Below are positions 1-10,897 of a stretch of DNA of 64,000 nucleotides, one piece after another (the first letter of the stretch is position 1; every line of letters begins with the position of its first letter). Origin of the DNA: Rhodanobacter humi (GTDB lineage: Bacteria; Pseudomonadota; Gammaproteobacteria; Xanthomonadales; Rhodanobacteraceae); the NCBI RefSeq assembly GCF_041107455.1, contig NZ_JBGBPY010000001.1:2480001-2544000 (forward strand), in the 5' to 3' direction. The position numbers were made by a program, and so were the translations under genes. The notes beneath the pieces were generated by a model. The model was not told where the DNA came from, made no database searches, and was given only the letters and a program-made list of their open reading frames with translations.

Positions 1-456
1 GCCGAGGCGCTGGCGCTGGCCCTGCGACAACGTGCCCGCCAGCCGCCGCGCCAGCGGCTGCAGTTCCAGCCGCGCCAGCGTCGCGTCACGGGCCGCGCGC
101 AACGCCGTGGCGGCAAGGCCGCGCAGGCGACCGTGGGCGTCCAGATGCTCGGTCACGGTGAGCTCCGGCCACACCGGCGCCCGCTCGGGCAGCCAGCCGA
201 TCAGGCGACGCGCCAGCTCGGGGCGTTCCAGGAAATCCTCGCCGTTCAGGCGGATCGCGCCGCTGTCCGGCCGCAAGGCGCCGGCGATCATGGCCAGCGT
301 GGTGGACTTGCCTGCACCGTTGACGCCCAGCAGGCCCAGCACCTGGCCGGGCGGCAGCGCCAGGCTCAGATCCTGAACGGCCGTGCGCCCGGCGCGGCGG
401 CGGGCGAGGCGATCGAGCTGCAGTACGGGTGGCGCGGAGGCATGGACGGCGGTCAT
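1..456 (-). CDS. ABC transporter ATP-binding protein (3' end outside window)
   Basis: This is the N-terminal 152 residues of an ABC ATPase that runs off the left edge of the window. The start is the ATG at 454-456 (complement), reading MTAVHASAPPVLQLDRLARR. Walker A is GVNGAGKST near residues 43-51, and the signature LSQGQRQRLG lies at the very end of the visible part. Walker B, the D-loop and the switch His are off the edge. The order and spacing suit an ABC-2/gliding-type exporter ATPase, whose permease would be expected next to it outside the window. The substrate cannot be inferred. Confidence 0.85.
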   Translation of the reverse strand, partial: MTAVHASAPPVLQLDRLARRRAGRTAVQDLSLALPPGQVLGLLGVNGAGKSTTLAMIAGALRPDSGAIRLNGEDFLERPELARRLIGWLPERAPVWPELTVTEHLDAHGRLRGLAATALRAARDATLARLELQPLARRLAGTLSQGQRQRLG

Positions 457-631
457 TGCGCGATTGTCGATGCGGCCCCATCTTCACACAACCATCGGCG
501 TTCACGGTTGGCGCTTAACGAAAGCCCAAGTGCCCGCGTCATACCATCGTCGAATCGCCTGCCAACATGCTGGCGAGTACGGCAAGCCCTCACCTAGACT
601 GCAACACGAACCCGTTCCGAGTCCCGATCCG

Positions 632-1822
632 ATGCTCGATACCGTGCTGAATTTCCTGTCCAACGGCCTCACCCACGCCGGCTGGGTGGGCATGCTGGTC
701 TACCTGCTGGTGGCGACCCAGCTCACCATCTTCACGGTGACGCTGTACCTGCACCGCAGCCAGACCCATCGCGGCGTGGACTTCCATCCGGCGCTGGCGC
801 ACTTCTTCCGCTTCTGGGGCTGGATCAGCACCGGCATGGTCACCAAAGAGTGGGTGGCGGTGCACCGCAAGCACCACGCCAAGGTGGAGACCGAGGAAGA
901 TCCGCACAGCCCGGTGATCTACGGCATCAAGAAGGTGTTCTGGGACGGCGTGTCGCTGTACCGCGACGCCTGCCATTCCAAGGAAGACATGCAGCAGTAT
1001 GGTCGCGGCACGCCGGACGACTGGGTCGAGCACAAGCTCTACGGCGCGCACCCGTACTGGGGTCCGTCGCTGATGCTGCTGATCAACCTCGCGCTGTTCG
1101 GCGTGATCGGCGCGGCGATCTGGGCCGTGCAGATGATCTGGATCCCGTTCTGGGCCGCCGGCTTCGTCAACGGCGTCGGCCACTGGGCCGGCTACCGCAA
1201 TTTCGAGAGCGCCGACACCTCGCGCAACCTGCTGCCGTGGGGTTTCTGGATCGGCGGCGAAGAGCTGCACAACAACCACCACGCCTTCCCCAGCTCGGCG
1301 AAGTTCGCGCTGCGCAAGTGGGAGTTCGACATCGGCTGGGCGGCGATCTGCGCCTTCCGCGCCGTGGGCCTGGCCAAGGTGCTGCGCGTGGCGCCCACGC
1401 TGGACGTGCGCCCGAACGTGCCGCTGCCCGACGCCGAGACGCTGAAGGCCGTGCTCACCCATCGCTTCCAGGCGATGACCGACTACTACCGCAACGTGAT
1501 CGTGCCTACCCTGCGCGACGAGGCGGCCCATGCCGGCGAGAGCCTCAAGTCGGTGCCGCGTCGCGTGCGCCTCGCACTGGCCGACGGCGGCCGCTGGCTG
1601 GACAGCGACGGCAGCAGCAAGCTGCAGGCCGTGCTGGCCAAGCGCCCGACCCTGAAGACCGTGTGCGATTTCCGCACCCGCCTTGCCGCCTTGATGGAGC
1701 AGCGCGGCGCCGAGCAGGCGCTGAAGGGCCTGCAGCAGTGGATCGTCGAGGCCGAGCAGAGCGGCATCCGCGCGCTGCAGGATTTCGCAGCCCGGCTCAA
1801 GGGTTACGCGGTCGCGGCCTGA
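632..1822 (+). CDS. membrane fatty-acid (acyl) desaturase
   Basis: This is a 396-residue integral-membrane di-iron desaturase that introduces a double bond into fatty-acyl chains, probably at delta-9. The three histidine boxes are all present: HRSQTH at residues 41-46, HRKHH at 78-82 and HNNHH at 213-217. Hydrophobic segments lie around residues 17-40, 60-70 and 145-180. The C-terminal 150 residues form a soluble tail longer than in minimal desaturases, which is usual for the xanthomonad form. I chose the ATG at 632 because the desaturase homology starts there; the open frame upstream reads through the promoter of the divergent ABC gene. A terminator follows at 1849-1878. Confidence 0.9.
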   Translation: MLDTVLNFLSNGLTHAGWVGMLVYLLVATQLTIFTVTLYLHRSQTHRGVDFHPALAHFFRFWGWISTGMVTKEWVAVHRKHHAKVETEEDPHSPVIYGIKKVFWDGVSLYRDACHSKEDMQQYGRGTPDDWVEHKLYGAHPYWGPSLMLLINLALFGVIGAAIWAVQMIWIPFWAAGFVNGVGHWAGYRNFESADTSRNLLPWGFWIGGEELHNNHHAFPSSAKFALRKWEFDIGWAAICAFRAVGLAKVLRVAPTLDVRPNVPLPDAETLKAVLTHRFQAMTDYYRNVIVPTLRDEAAHAGESLKSVPRRVRLALADGGRWLDSDGSSKLQAVLAKRPTLKTVCDFRTRLAALMEQRGAEQALKGLQQWIVEAEQSGIRALQDFAARLKGYAVAA

Positions 1823-1848
1823 TCCGCGCGACCGTGCCGCAAATGATT

Positions 1849-1878
1849 AGGCCCGCCTCGATGGCGGGCCTTTCTGTT
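1849..1878 (+). terminator. intrinsic terminator after desaturase
   Basis: An 8-bp perfect stem GGCCCGCC/GGCGGGCC (1850-1857 with 1863-1870) closes a 5-nt loop and is followed by TTTCTGTTT. It lies 28 bp after the desaturase stop and faces the convergent DUF3016 gene. Confidence 0.8.
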
Positions 1879-1893
1879 TGAGCGTCGTTCGGG

Positions 1894-2427
1894 CTAGAGC
1901 TGATCCGGCCCCTTGCGCAGCCAGCGGTCGATCAGCGCCTTTTCGTAGCGCAGGTTGTCGCTGCCCGAGGTGTTGCTGCTGTCGGCCATGAAACCCGGGT
2001 CGCGCAGCTTGCGCGTGCCCTCGCGGATCGTCTTGCCATCCGCATGGAGCAGACGGAAGTGCAGGTCGATGCGCGGCGGGTAGATGTCCTTGATGATGCG
2101 CACCTCGCGCAGCGTGCCGCGGCGCCAGGGTTCGAAGTTGCCGGCGCGGTCGATGTCGGTCACCACGATGTCGAGATGGTCACCCGGCGGCAGCATCTTG
2201 CCGGCGCGATTCTCCATGTAAACCTTCAGCACCTTCAGGTAATCGCGGTCGGCAAGCTGGGGCGCCAGTGAGCGTACCTTGCGGGTCTCGGTGAATTGCT
2301 CCGGGTGGTCGTAGGTGACGGTGACGTTGGTGGGTGCGGTGGCCGCGGCAGTCGCTGGCGTTCCGGCCAGTGCCGGGACGGCGAACAGTGCGGCGAGCAG
2401 GACAAATGGGGCAATCCGGCGGTTCAT
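1894..2427 (-). CDS. DUF3016 domain protein, secreted
   Basis: This 177-residue protein has a clear Sec signal peptide (MNRRIAPFVLLAALFAVPALA, cleavage about residue 21-22). The mature part matches the pattern of the DUF3016 family: a VTYDHPEQFTE start, the LKVYMENRAGKMLPPGDHLDI stretch, and basic/aromatic residues around RIIKDIYPPRIDLHF. It is presumably periplasmic. No enzymatic motif is visible and the function of the family is unknown. It is transcribed on its own, convergent with the desaturase. Confidence 0.8.
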   Translation of the reverse strand: MNRRIAPFVLLAALFAVPALAGTPATAAATAPTNVTVTYDHPEQFTETRKVRSLAPQLADRDYLKVLKVYMENRAGKMLPPGDHLDIVVTDIDRAGNFEPWRRGTLREVRIIKDIYPPRIDLHFRLLHADGKTIREGTRKLRDPGFMADSSNTSGSDNLRYEKALIDRWLRKGPDQL

Positions 2428-2523
2428 GGTGGTTTCCTCCGGCGAGGGGCGGGTCGCCCGGATACCAACGATAACGCTGCTGAGTCGTTGGGGTGTACGG
2501 GGAGCCCGTCAGTCGCGGGCAAG

Positions 2524-2548
2524 AAAAAACCCGCCTTGCGGCGGGTTT
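2524..2548 (-). terminator. intrinsic terminator of rpmB-rpmG
   Basis: Read on the minus strand, a 9-bp stem AAACCCGCC/GGCGGGTTT with a 4-nt loop runs into a T-rich tract (TTTTTTCTT). It is about 75 bp beyond the rpmG stop codon. Confidence 0.8.
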
Positions 2549-2558
2549 CTTCAAAGGC

Positions 2559-2585
2559 ACTGGACCCCGGCCTGCGCCGGGGTGA
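2559..2585. repeat. solo half of a GGCCTGCGCC palindromic repeat
   Basis: The sequence ACTGGACCCCGGCCTGCGCC followed by GGGGTGA matches, apart from a CC/TT swap in the stem, the right arm of the 94-bp inverted repeat at 35565-35658. Here only one arm is present, between the rpmG stop and its terminator. Confidence 0.75.
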
Positions 2586-2627
2586 GCAACGATTCTCCAA
2601 GCGCAGGGCGCTTGGATCATTGCTCAC
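2582..2627. other. hairpin overlapping the rpmG stop codon
   Basis: Outer arms GTGAGCAA/TTGCTCAC (2582-2589 with 2620-2627) enclose inner arms TCCAAGCGC/GCGCTTGGA around a 3-nt loop. The outer arm includes the rpmG stop codon (2624-2626). In RNA this would be a stable 3' structure that could protect the mRNA or help end transcription together with the terminator at 2524-2548. Confidence 0.6.
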
Positions 2628-2791
2628 TTGATCTTGCCTTCCTTGTAGATCACGTGCTTGCGCACGACCGGATCGTACTTCTTGAACTCGAACTTTTCCG
2701 GCGTGTTCTTCTTGTTCTTCTGCGTGGTGTAGAAGTGGCCGGTACCGGCCGAGGAAATCAGGCGGATCTTGTCTTGCTTGCTGTTGGCCAT
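2624..2791 (-). CDS. rpmG: 50S ribosomal protein L33
   Basis: This 55-residue protein of the large ribosomal subunit starts [13 protein letters not shown] and ends VIYKEGKIK, the standard L33 length and sequence. It is the form without the four zinc-binding cysteines. I chose the ATG at 2791; the frame extends 11 codons further upstream into the rpmB-rpmG spacer without support. It lies 10 bp downstream of rpmB, the usual rpmB-rpmG operon. Confidence 0.97.
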   Translation of the reverse strand: MANSKQDKIRLISSAGTGHFYTTQKNKKNTPEKFEFKKYDPVVRKHVIYKEGKIK

Positions 2792-2801
2792 GATTGTCTC
2801 C

Positions 2802-3038
2802 TCAGACCTTCTCGCCGCGGGCACGCAGCTCGGCGATCACGGCCTCGATGCCCTTCTTGTCGATGGTGCGCAGCGCGTGGTTGGAAACGCGCAGCTTGAC
2901 CCAGCGGTTCTCGCTGGCGACCCAGAAGCGGCGCTCGTGCAGGTTCGGCAACCAGCGGCGACGGGTCTTGTTGTTGGCGTGCGAGACGTTGTTGCCGGTC
3001 TGCACACCCTTTCCGGTGACTTGGCAAATGCGGGCCAT
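2802..3038 (-). CDS. rpmB: 50S ribosomal protein L28
   Basis: This 78-residue large-subunit protein begins [20 protein letters not shown] and carries the family stretch [15 protein letters not shown]. The ATG at 3038 is the standard start; longer readings upstream run through untranslated DNA. It is the first gene of the rpmB-rpmG operon, whose promoter must lie in the 291-bp gap before secB (3039-3329), which is shared with the divergent secB. I saw no other gene in that gap. Confidence 0.97.
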   Translation of the reverse strand: MARICQVTGKGVQTGNNVSHANNKTRRRWLPNLHERRFWVASENRWVKLRVSNHALRTIDKKGIEAVIAELRARGEKV

Positions 3039-3329
3039 GATGAGCTCCGTAATGTTCTGTTGACCGCCCGTTGGCCAGGGCGATGGCGGCCCAGCGACGC
3101 TGCGCGCCACGCGATGCTGGAGGTGTTGCGCTGGTCTTGCCGCGAGGCCCGCATCGCATGGCGGGAGCCCCGAACGGGTCGGGTCGGCAGTGACGAGCCG
3201 TGCATTATCCTGCAGAAACAGGCTTGTGCGCAATCCCGCCGGCCGGCCGACGCCCGGTCGCGTATGCACGGGGCCGGCAGGTATGAAACAATCCACCTCT
3301 TTTGACGCCAGACCGATAGAGGGATTCCC

Positions 3330-3842
3330 ATGGCAGAAGTCATCGCCAACGGCCAGGCCAGCGCGCAGGGCAACCCGCCGCAGCTGGTGCTGCAGAAGAT
3401 CTACGTGAAAGACGTGTCCTTCGAGGTGCCGGGCGCGCCGCAGATCTTCCAGGAGTTCTCCGGCGAGAGCGACCAGACCGCGCCGCAGGTGCAGTTGAAC
3501 CTGGGCCACAAGGCCATGGACCTGGGCAATGACCTGTACGAGGTGGTGCTCAGCGTCACCCTCACCTGCACGCTGGGCGAGCGCACCGCCTACCTCGCCG
3601 AGGTGGAGCAGGCCGGCCTGTTCGGCATCTCCGGCTTCGCCGACGAGGACCGCGCCGGAGTGATCGGCAGCTACTGCCCGAACCTGCTGTTCCCGTACGC
3701 ACGCCAGGTGATCTCCTCGATGGTGCTCGAAGGCGGCTTCCCGCCGTTCCTGCTGCAGCCGATCAACTTCGACGCCCTGTACGCCGAACAGATGCGCCGC
3801 ACGACCGGCGGCGGGGACGCACCGGTCCAGCTCAACAGCTGA
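3330..3842 (+). CDS. secB: protein-export chaperone SecB
   Basis: SecB is a cytoplasmic tetrameric chaperone that keeps preproteins unfolded and hands them to SecA. The 170-residue protein has the family core [19 protein letters not shown] near the start, [21 protein letters not shown] in the middle and [23 protein letters not shown] towards the end. Length and sequence are typical. It precedes gpsA by 8 bp, and this secB-gpsA pairing is common in proteobacteria, so one transcript is likely. Confidence 0.97.
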   Translation: MAEVIANGQASAQGNPPQLVLQKIYVKDVSFEVPGAPQIFQEFSGESDQTAPQVQLNLGHKAMDLGNDLYEVVLSVTLTCTLGERTAYLAEVEQAGLFGISGFADEDRAGVIGSYCPNLLFPYARQVISSMVLEGGFPPFLLQPINFDALYAEQMRRTTGGGDAPVQLNS

Positions 3843-3850
3843 GCGCGCGC

Positions 3851-4876
3851 ATGACGCAGCATCCGACCCTGGCGGTACTCGGTGCCGGTTCCTGGGGTAC
3901 CGCGCTGGCCGCCTTGACCGCGCGCAACGGCGTGCCGACCCGGTTGTGGGGCCGCGATCCGGCCGCGCTGGCGGCGATGGCCGCGGCGCGCTGCAACCAG
4001 CGCTACCTGCCGGGCATCGAGTTGCCGGCAGCGCTGGTCTACGAACCGGACCTGGCTGCCGCCGTGCGCGGCGCCGGCGTCGTGCTGCTGGTGGTGCCCA
4101 GCCATGCCTTCGCGGCGATGCTGGAGGACGTCGCGCCGTTGCTGGCCGATGGCGCCACGCTGGCCTGGGCCACCAAGGGCTTCGAGCCGGGCACCGGCCG
4201 CTTCCTGCATGAACTGGTGGCGCGGCGCCTGCCGGACAGCCCGGCGGCCGTGATCACCGGACCCTCGTTCGCCAAGGAGGTGGCGGCCGGCCTGCCCAGT
4301 GCGGTCACCGTGCATTCGGAAGACGCCGCCTGCGCGCAGCGCGTCGCCCACCTGCTGCACGCGCCCAACCTGCGTGCCTACACCGGCGGCGACATGCTGG
4401 GCGCCGAACTCGGCGGCGCGATGAAGAACGTGCTGGCGGTGGCCACCGGCATCGCCGATGGCATGGACCTGGGCCTCAACGCCCGTGCCGGCCTGATTAC
4501 CCGCGGCATGAACGAGATGCTGCGCCTCGGCGTGGCGCTGGGCGCGCGCCCGGAAACGCTGATCGGCCTGTCCGGCCTTGGCGACCTGGTGCTCACCTGC
4601 ACCGGCGACCTCTCGCGCAACCGTCGTCTCGGCCTCGCACTGGGCAAGGGCGTGGCGATCGACGAGGCGGTGCGCCAGATCGGCCAGGTGGTGGAAAGCG
4701 TGCTCGCCGCCGACGAGGTGGCCCGGCTGGCCGATCAGCACGCGCTGGATCTGCCGATCAGCGCTGGCGTGCGCGCCGTGCTGCACGGCGAAGTCACCCC
4801 GGCCGAAGGGCTCAAAGCGCTGATGGCGCGCGAGCAGAAGCCGGAATACCCGCACGGCTTGTTCGGCAACGCCTGA
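3851..4876 (+). CDS. gpsA: glycerol-3-phosphate dehydrogenase [NAD(P)+]
   Basis: GpsA reduces dihydroxyacetone phosphate to sn-glycerol-3-phosphate for phospholipid synthesis in the cytoplasm. In the 341-residue protein the Rossmann motif GAGSWGTAL is at residues 11-19. The substrate and catalytic stretch [13 protein letters not shown] is near residue 190, and [20 protein letters not shown] lies near 240. It follows secB by 8 bp, and a repeat (4889-4946) lies 12 bp after its stop. Confidence 0.97.
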   Translation: MTQHPTLAVLGAGSWGTALAALTARNGVPTRLWGRDPAALAAMAAARCNQRYLPGIELPAALVYEPDLAAAVRGAGVVLLVVPSHAFAAMLEDVAPLLADGATLAWATKGFEPGTGRFLHELVARRLPDSPAAVITGPSFAKEVAAGLPSAVTVHSEDAACAQRVAHLLHAPNLRAYTGGDMLGAELGGAMKNVLAVATGIADGMDLGLNARAGLITRGMNEMLRLGVALGARPETLIGLSGLGDLVLTCTGDLSRNRRLGLALGKGVAIDEAVRQIGQVVESVLAADEVARLADQHALDLPISAGVRAVLHGEVTPAEGLKALMAREQKPEYPHGLFGNA

Positions 4877-4888
4877 GCAACAACCGCC

Positions 4889-4946
4889 GTAGGAGCGGCT
4901 TCAGCCGCGATCAGGTGTTGCAAGTCGCGGCTGAAGCCGCTCCTAC
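4889..4946. repeat. palindromic REP-like element, GGCTTCAGCC type
   Basis: A perfect 22-bp inverted repeat whose left arm begins GTAGGAGCGGCTTCAGCC (4889-4910) and whose right arm is 4925-4946, with a 14-bp spacer. A second copy lies at 61327-61394 and a half copy sits inside putA (38325-38346). It is placed just after gpsA, so it may also end or protect that transcript. Confidence 0.9.
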
Positions 4947-4997
4947 ACACACGATCCGCCTGCTAAGCTCGGCGTTTTGGTCGTCGCCACGGGGTGC

Positions 4998-8018
<3,021 letters not shown>

Positions 8019-8048
8019 TACGGCGTCGACAAGCCGAATCGTCGTATC

Positions 8049-8066
8049 GCACCAACCGATTGGTGC
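8049..8066. terminator. short hairpin between convergent genes
   Basis: GCACCAA/TTGGTGC forms a 7-bp stem with a 4-nt loop between the SNF2 gene and the convergent Sel1-like gene. There is no clear T-tract on either side, so its role as a terminator is only likely. Confidence 0.4.
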
Positions 8067-8072
8067 GCTGGT

Positions 8073-8807
8073 TCAGTGTGTCGCGGTGGATGAGGACGAA
8101 GCCGGAGCGTCACCGAGCAACTGTAGGGCGCCCACGGTCACATGGCCCTGCAGTCCGTCGAAATCCTTGCTGGCACGCTGGTACAACGCCTGCACCACGT
8201 GCGTCGCCGGCTCCGGGTAATCGGTGAAATCCGAGACGTACTGGATACCGCCCTCGTGGGCTGCCACCTCGAACGGCCACATCTCCCGGTTGAAACGGTG
8301 GACGGCGCGAGCGCCGGCTACCTGGTCGCCGTATACCGTGCGCAACTGCTTGTAGAGCCGGTTCGCTTCGGCGACATCCGCCGGCGAGCTGTGCAGGTAG
8401 GCGTGTTCATAGGCCTGCCGGTAGGTCGGCTGGTTCTTTCGTTCGATCGACAGAGCCAGCCAGGCCAGGCCCAACGGGCGGTTTTGCGGAATGCCGGGTA
8501 CGTCACCGTTGGAATAGAGCACGCCCAGCGTGTACTGCGCGTTCTTGTTGGCCCAGTGAGCGGACTCCTCGAGGTCCGCGAGCCCCAGGCGGTAGTGGCC
8601 GCGCTGGAAGTAGTACTTCGCCCGGCAGGCGTAGTAATCGCCCGGCATGAATTGTTCGAGGCCTTCGTGGCAGTAGTAGATCTTTTTTCCCATCGACGGG
8701 GCTGCCGTCGATGGCGAGGCAGCGATGGCCGGCGGCGTGGCGAGCAAACAGGCGGCTATCGCGATGGCGGACGGGATAGTGCGCAGACGAATCCAAGGCT
8801 GCTTCAT
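8073..8807 (-). CDS. Sel1/TPR-like secreted protein
   Basis: This 244-residue protein has a signal peptide (start MKQPWIRLRTIPSAIAIAA, cleavage about AIAA|S). The mature region carries a Sel1-like repeat pattern: LGLADLEESAHWANKNAQYTLGVLYSNGDV, then NRPLGLAWLALSIER. Sel1 repeats pair helices for protein-protein contacts. The ATG at 8807 is preceded by an excellent AGGAGGAG ribosome site, which rules out the 22 extra upstream codons. The partner and role are unknown. Confidence 0.75.
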   Translation of the reverse strand: MKQPWIRLRTIPSAIAIAACLLATPPAIAASPSTAAPSMGKKIYYCHEGLEQFMPGDYYACRAKYYFQRGHYRLGLADLEESAHWANKNAQYTLGVLYSNGDVPGIPQNRPLGLAWLALSIERKNQPTYRQAYEHAYLHSSPADVAEANRLYKQLRTVYGDQVAGARAVHRFNREMWPFEVAAHEGGIQYVSDFTDYPEPATHVVQALYQRASKDFDGLQGHVTVGALQLLGDAPASSSSTATH

Positions 8808-8924
8808 GGCAACTCCTCCTTGCATGCAGGTGCATATGCCGCGACTGGATCGGCGAACCAGTCGCTGTATCACGCATGTCGTTGACCGGCCTTGCCAAGC
8901 TTGCCCAAGGATCTTAGCGTCGAC

Positions 8925-9608
8925 TTAGGCGCGCGCCGCCACCTCGTCGATGCGCTTCAGCATGTCGGCCGGATCCTCATACACGCGCAGCGCGCCGGCA
9001 CGAGCGAGTTCGTCCTCGCCGTAGCCGCCCGAGAGCAGGCCGATGCCCAGCGCGCGGGCGCGCTGCGCGGCAAGCATGTCCCACACGCTGTCGCCCACCA
9101 CCATGGCGCGGGTGATGTCCACGCCCAGCCGTTCGGCGGCGGCGAGGAACAGGTCGGGGTCGGGCTTGGCGTGGCGCACCTGGTCGCGGGTCACCACCGG
9201 TACCTTCGAGGGATCGACACCCAGCGCTTCGAGGTTGTGGATCGCGGTGCGCAGCTGGCCGCTGGTGGCGATCGCCCAGGGGATTTCCTCGGCGCTGAGG
9301 TAGGCCAGCAGCTCGCGGGCGCCGGGCAGCGGCTTCACCGCGCCCTGGGCATGCTGGCGGTTGAATGCTTCCGCGTGGGCGTCGTACAGGCGGGCGCGGC
9401 GTTCCTCGCTGATCGCCTGCCCGGTCTCGCGCAGCAGCATGCGGGTGAACAGGCCGCCACTCATGCCGATGCGGCGGTGGATGCGCCACACCGAGAGGTC
9501 GATGCCTTCGCTGTCCAGCGCCTCCTTCCACGCCAGCACATGCTGGTAGACGCTGTCGACGAGGGTGCCGTCGAGGTCGAACAGGAAGGCGCTGTCGCGG
9601 CGTGGCAT
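8925..9608 (-). CDS. HAD-superfamily hydrolase
   Basis: This 227-residue phosphatase- or phosphoglucomutase-like enzyme has HAD motif I FLFDLDGTLVDS at residues 8-19, with Asp11 and Asp13 as nucleophile and acid. Motif II (ATSGQL) is near residue 113, and the catalytic Lys lies in HAKPDPDLFL near 148. Motif IV is VVGDSVWDMLAA near 170. The alpha-helical cap between motifs I and II makes it subfamily I, like beta-phosphoglucomutase and phosphoglycolate phosphatase. The substrate is not defined. It lies after glk on the same strand, separated by a repeat. Confidence 0.85.
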   Translation of the reverse strand: MPRRDSAFLFDLDGTLVDSVYQHVLAWKEALDSEGIDLSVWRIHRRIGMSGGLFTRMLLRETGQAISEERRARLYDAHAEAFNRQHAQGAVKPLPGARELLAYLSAEEIPWAIATSGQLRTAIHNLEALGVDPSKVPVVTRDQVRHAKPDPDLFLAAAERLGVDITRAMVVGDSVWDMLAAQRARALGIGLLSGGYGEDELARAGALRVYEDPADMLKRIDEVAARA

Positions 9609-9672
9609 GGCAGGTCCGTGCGTGGAGTGGAGCGGGGAAGTTTGCGATCGCAGGCGAGCGTTTCTGAAAAGT

Positions 9673-9730
9673 GCGGCCAGGGATGGCCGCCCGTTTGATC
9701 TTCGCGATCAGGGATGATCGCAAAGATCAA
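9673..9730. repeat. tandem hairpin element downstream of glk
   Basis: Two hairpins share the same core. GCGGC-CAGGGATG-GCCGC lies at 9673-9690 and GCGAT-CAGGGATG-ATCGC at 9704-9721, the latter extended to a 16-bp stem at 9695-9730 with one mismatch. The second hairpin includes the glk stop codon. The segment from about 9654 aligns with the insertion inside dnaG at 57440-57510 (shared GTGCGG, CAGGGATG and TTGATCTTCGCG blocks). Confidence 0.8.
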
Positions 9731-10731
9731 GCCAGGCGCTGGCCCGCGGCGCGCAGCGCGATCGCCGCCGCGCCGAGCAGGCCGGGTTCCGGATGCACGA
9801 TCGCCAGCGTGGGCACGCGCTCCATCGTCTCGCGGAAGCGACCCTTGGCCTCGAAGCGTTCGCGGAAGCCGCCGCGGTGCAGCCACGGCAGCAGGAACGG
9901 CAGCACGCCGCCGGTGAGGTAGACGCCGTCCCAGCCGCCCAGGCTCAGCACCAGGTCGCCGGCCACGCTGCCGAAGATGCCGGCCAGCGTCTCCACCGTG
10001 CGGACGCACAGCGGGTCGCTGCCGTCTTCGGCGTGCGCGGTGATGTCCTCGGGCGTGTACTCCTCGGCCGGCTGGCCGGCGATGTCGGCCAGCGCGAGGT
10101 AGAGGTTCACCAGGCCGTTGCCGCAGATCATGCGCTCGTTGGAGACGCGGCCGAAGCGCGCGTTGAGCCGGTGCAGGATCTCCACGTCCTCGGCGGTGTG
10201 CGCGGCGAAGCCGGCGTGGCCGCCCTCGCTTTCCAGCACGATCCACTGCTCGTCGCGCCACAGCAGGCCGGCCACGCCGAGGCCGGTGCCCGGCCCCATC
10301 ACCACGAAGGTCTGCGGCTGCGGCTGGCCCAGCGCCGGCGCACCCAGCGTGCCCACCGGCGCCAGCGCGTCGGCGGCCAGCAGCGGCACCGCCATGCTCT
10401 GCGCGGCGAAATCGTTGACCAGCCGCACCGACTGCATGCCCAGTTCGGCCTGCAGCGCATGCGCCACGATCGCCCAGGGATTGTTGGTGACCTTCACCGT
10501 CTCGCCGCCGGCGATGCGCCCCGCCGCGGCGATCACCGCCTGCGCGGGGTGGCAGCCGGTGTCGGCGAAGTAGCGCCGCGCGGCATCGGCCAGCGAGGGA
10601 AAATCCTTCACCCGGTAGCGCCGGATGCTGTCCATGACCAGCGGCGTGGTGGTGTCGGTGCCGGCGAGCGCGAAGCGCACGTTGGTGCCGCCCAGGTCGG
10701 CAAGCAGGGTGGAGGGGGTTGCGTGGGGCAT
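9727..10731 (-). CDS. glk: glucokinase
   Basis: Glk phosphorylates glucose to glucose-6-phosphate with ATP in the cytoplasm. The 334-residue protein is the E. coli-type (ROK-unrelated) glucokinase. It has the phosphate-binding motif LLADLGGTNVRFAL near the start, VNDFAAQSMAVP near residue 115, the adenosine motif GPGTGLGVAGL near 150 and ESEGGHAGFA near 170. The ATG at 10731 (MPHATPSTLLADLGG) fits the family better than one nine codons upstream. Its stop codon lies within the hairpin of the downstream repeat. Confidence 0.93.
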   Translation of the reverse strand: MPHATPSTLLADLGGTNVRFALAGTDTTTPLVMDSIRRYRVKDFPSLADAARRYFADTGCHPAQAVIAAAGRIAGGETVKVTNNPWAIVAHALQAELGMQSVRLVNDFAAQSMAVPLLAADALAPVGTLGAPALGQPQPQTFVVMGPGTGLGVAGLLWRDEQWIVLESEGGHAGFAAHTAEDVEILHRLNARFGRVSNERMICGNGLVNLYLALADIAGQPAEEYTPEDITAHAEDGSDPLCVRTVETLAGIFGSVAGDLVLSLGGWDGVYLTGGVLPFLLPWLHRGGFRERFEAKGRFRETMERVPTLAIVHPEPGLLGAAAIALRAAGQRLA

Positions 10732-10897
10732 CGGGGGACAGCCTGCGGCGGTGCACAAAGGACAAGCCTGCCTTGTCAGGCCGGTGCGCGTCTACTGTGT
10801 GCATACGTATGGTGCGCGAATGGGGCTTGGAATCCGTCCAGATCCCCCCGTGGCCCGCGCCAGGACAACGCGGGCTACGGGGCGGTTCGGAACGCGC

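Noticed and set aside
3039-3329. Possible tRNA or small RNA in the rpmB-secB gap
   Set aside because: No cloverleaf or strong stem-loop with a T-tract could be drawn; it is treated as a divergent promoter region.
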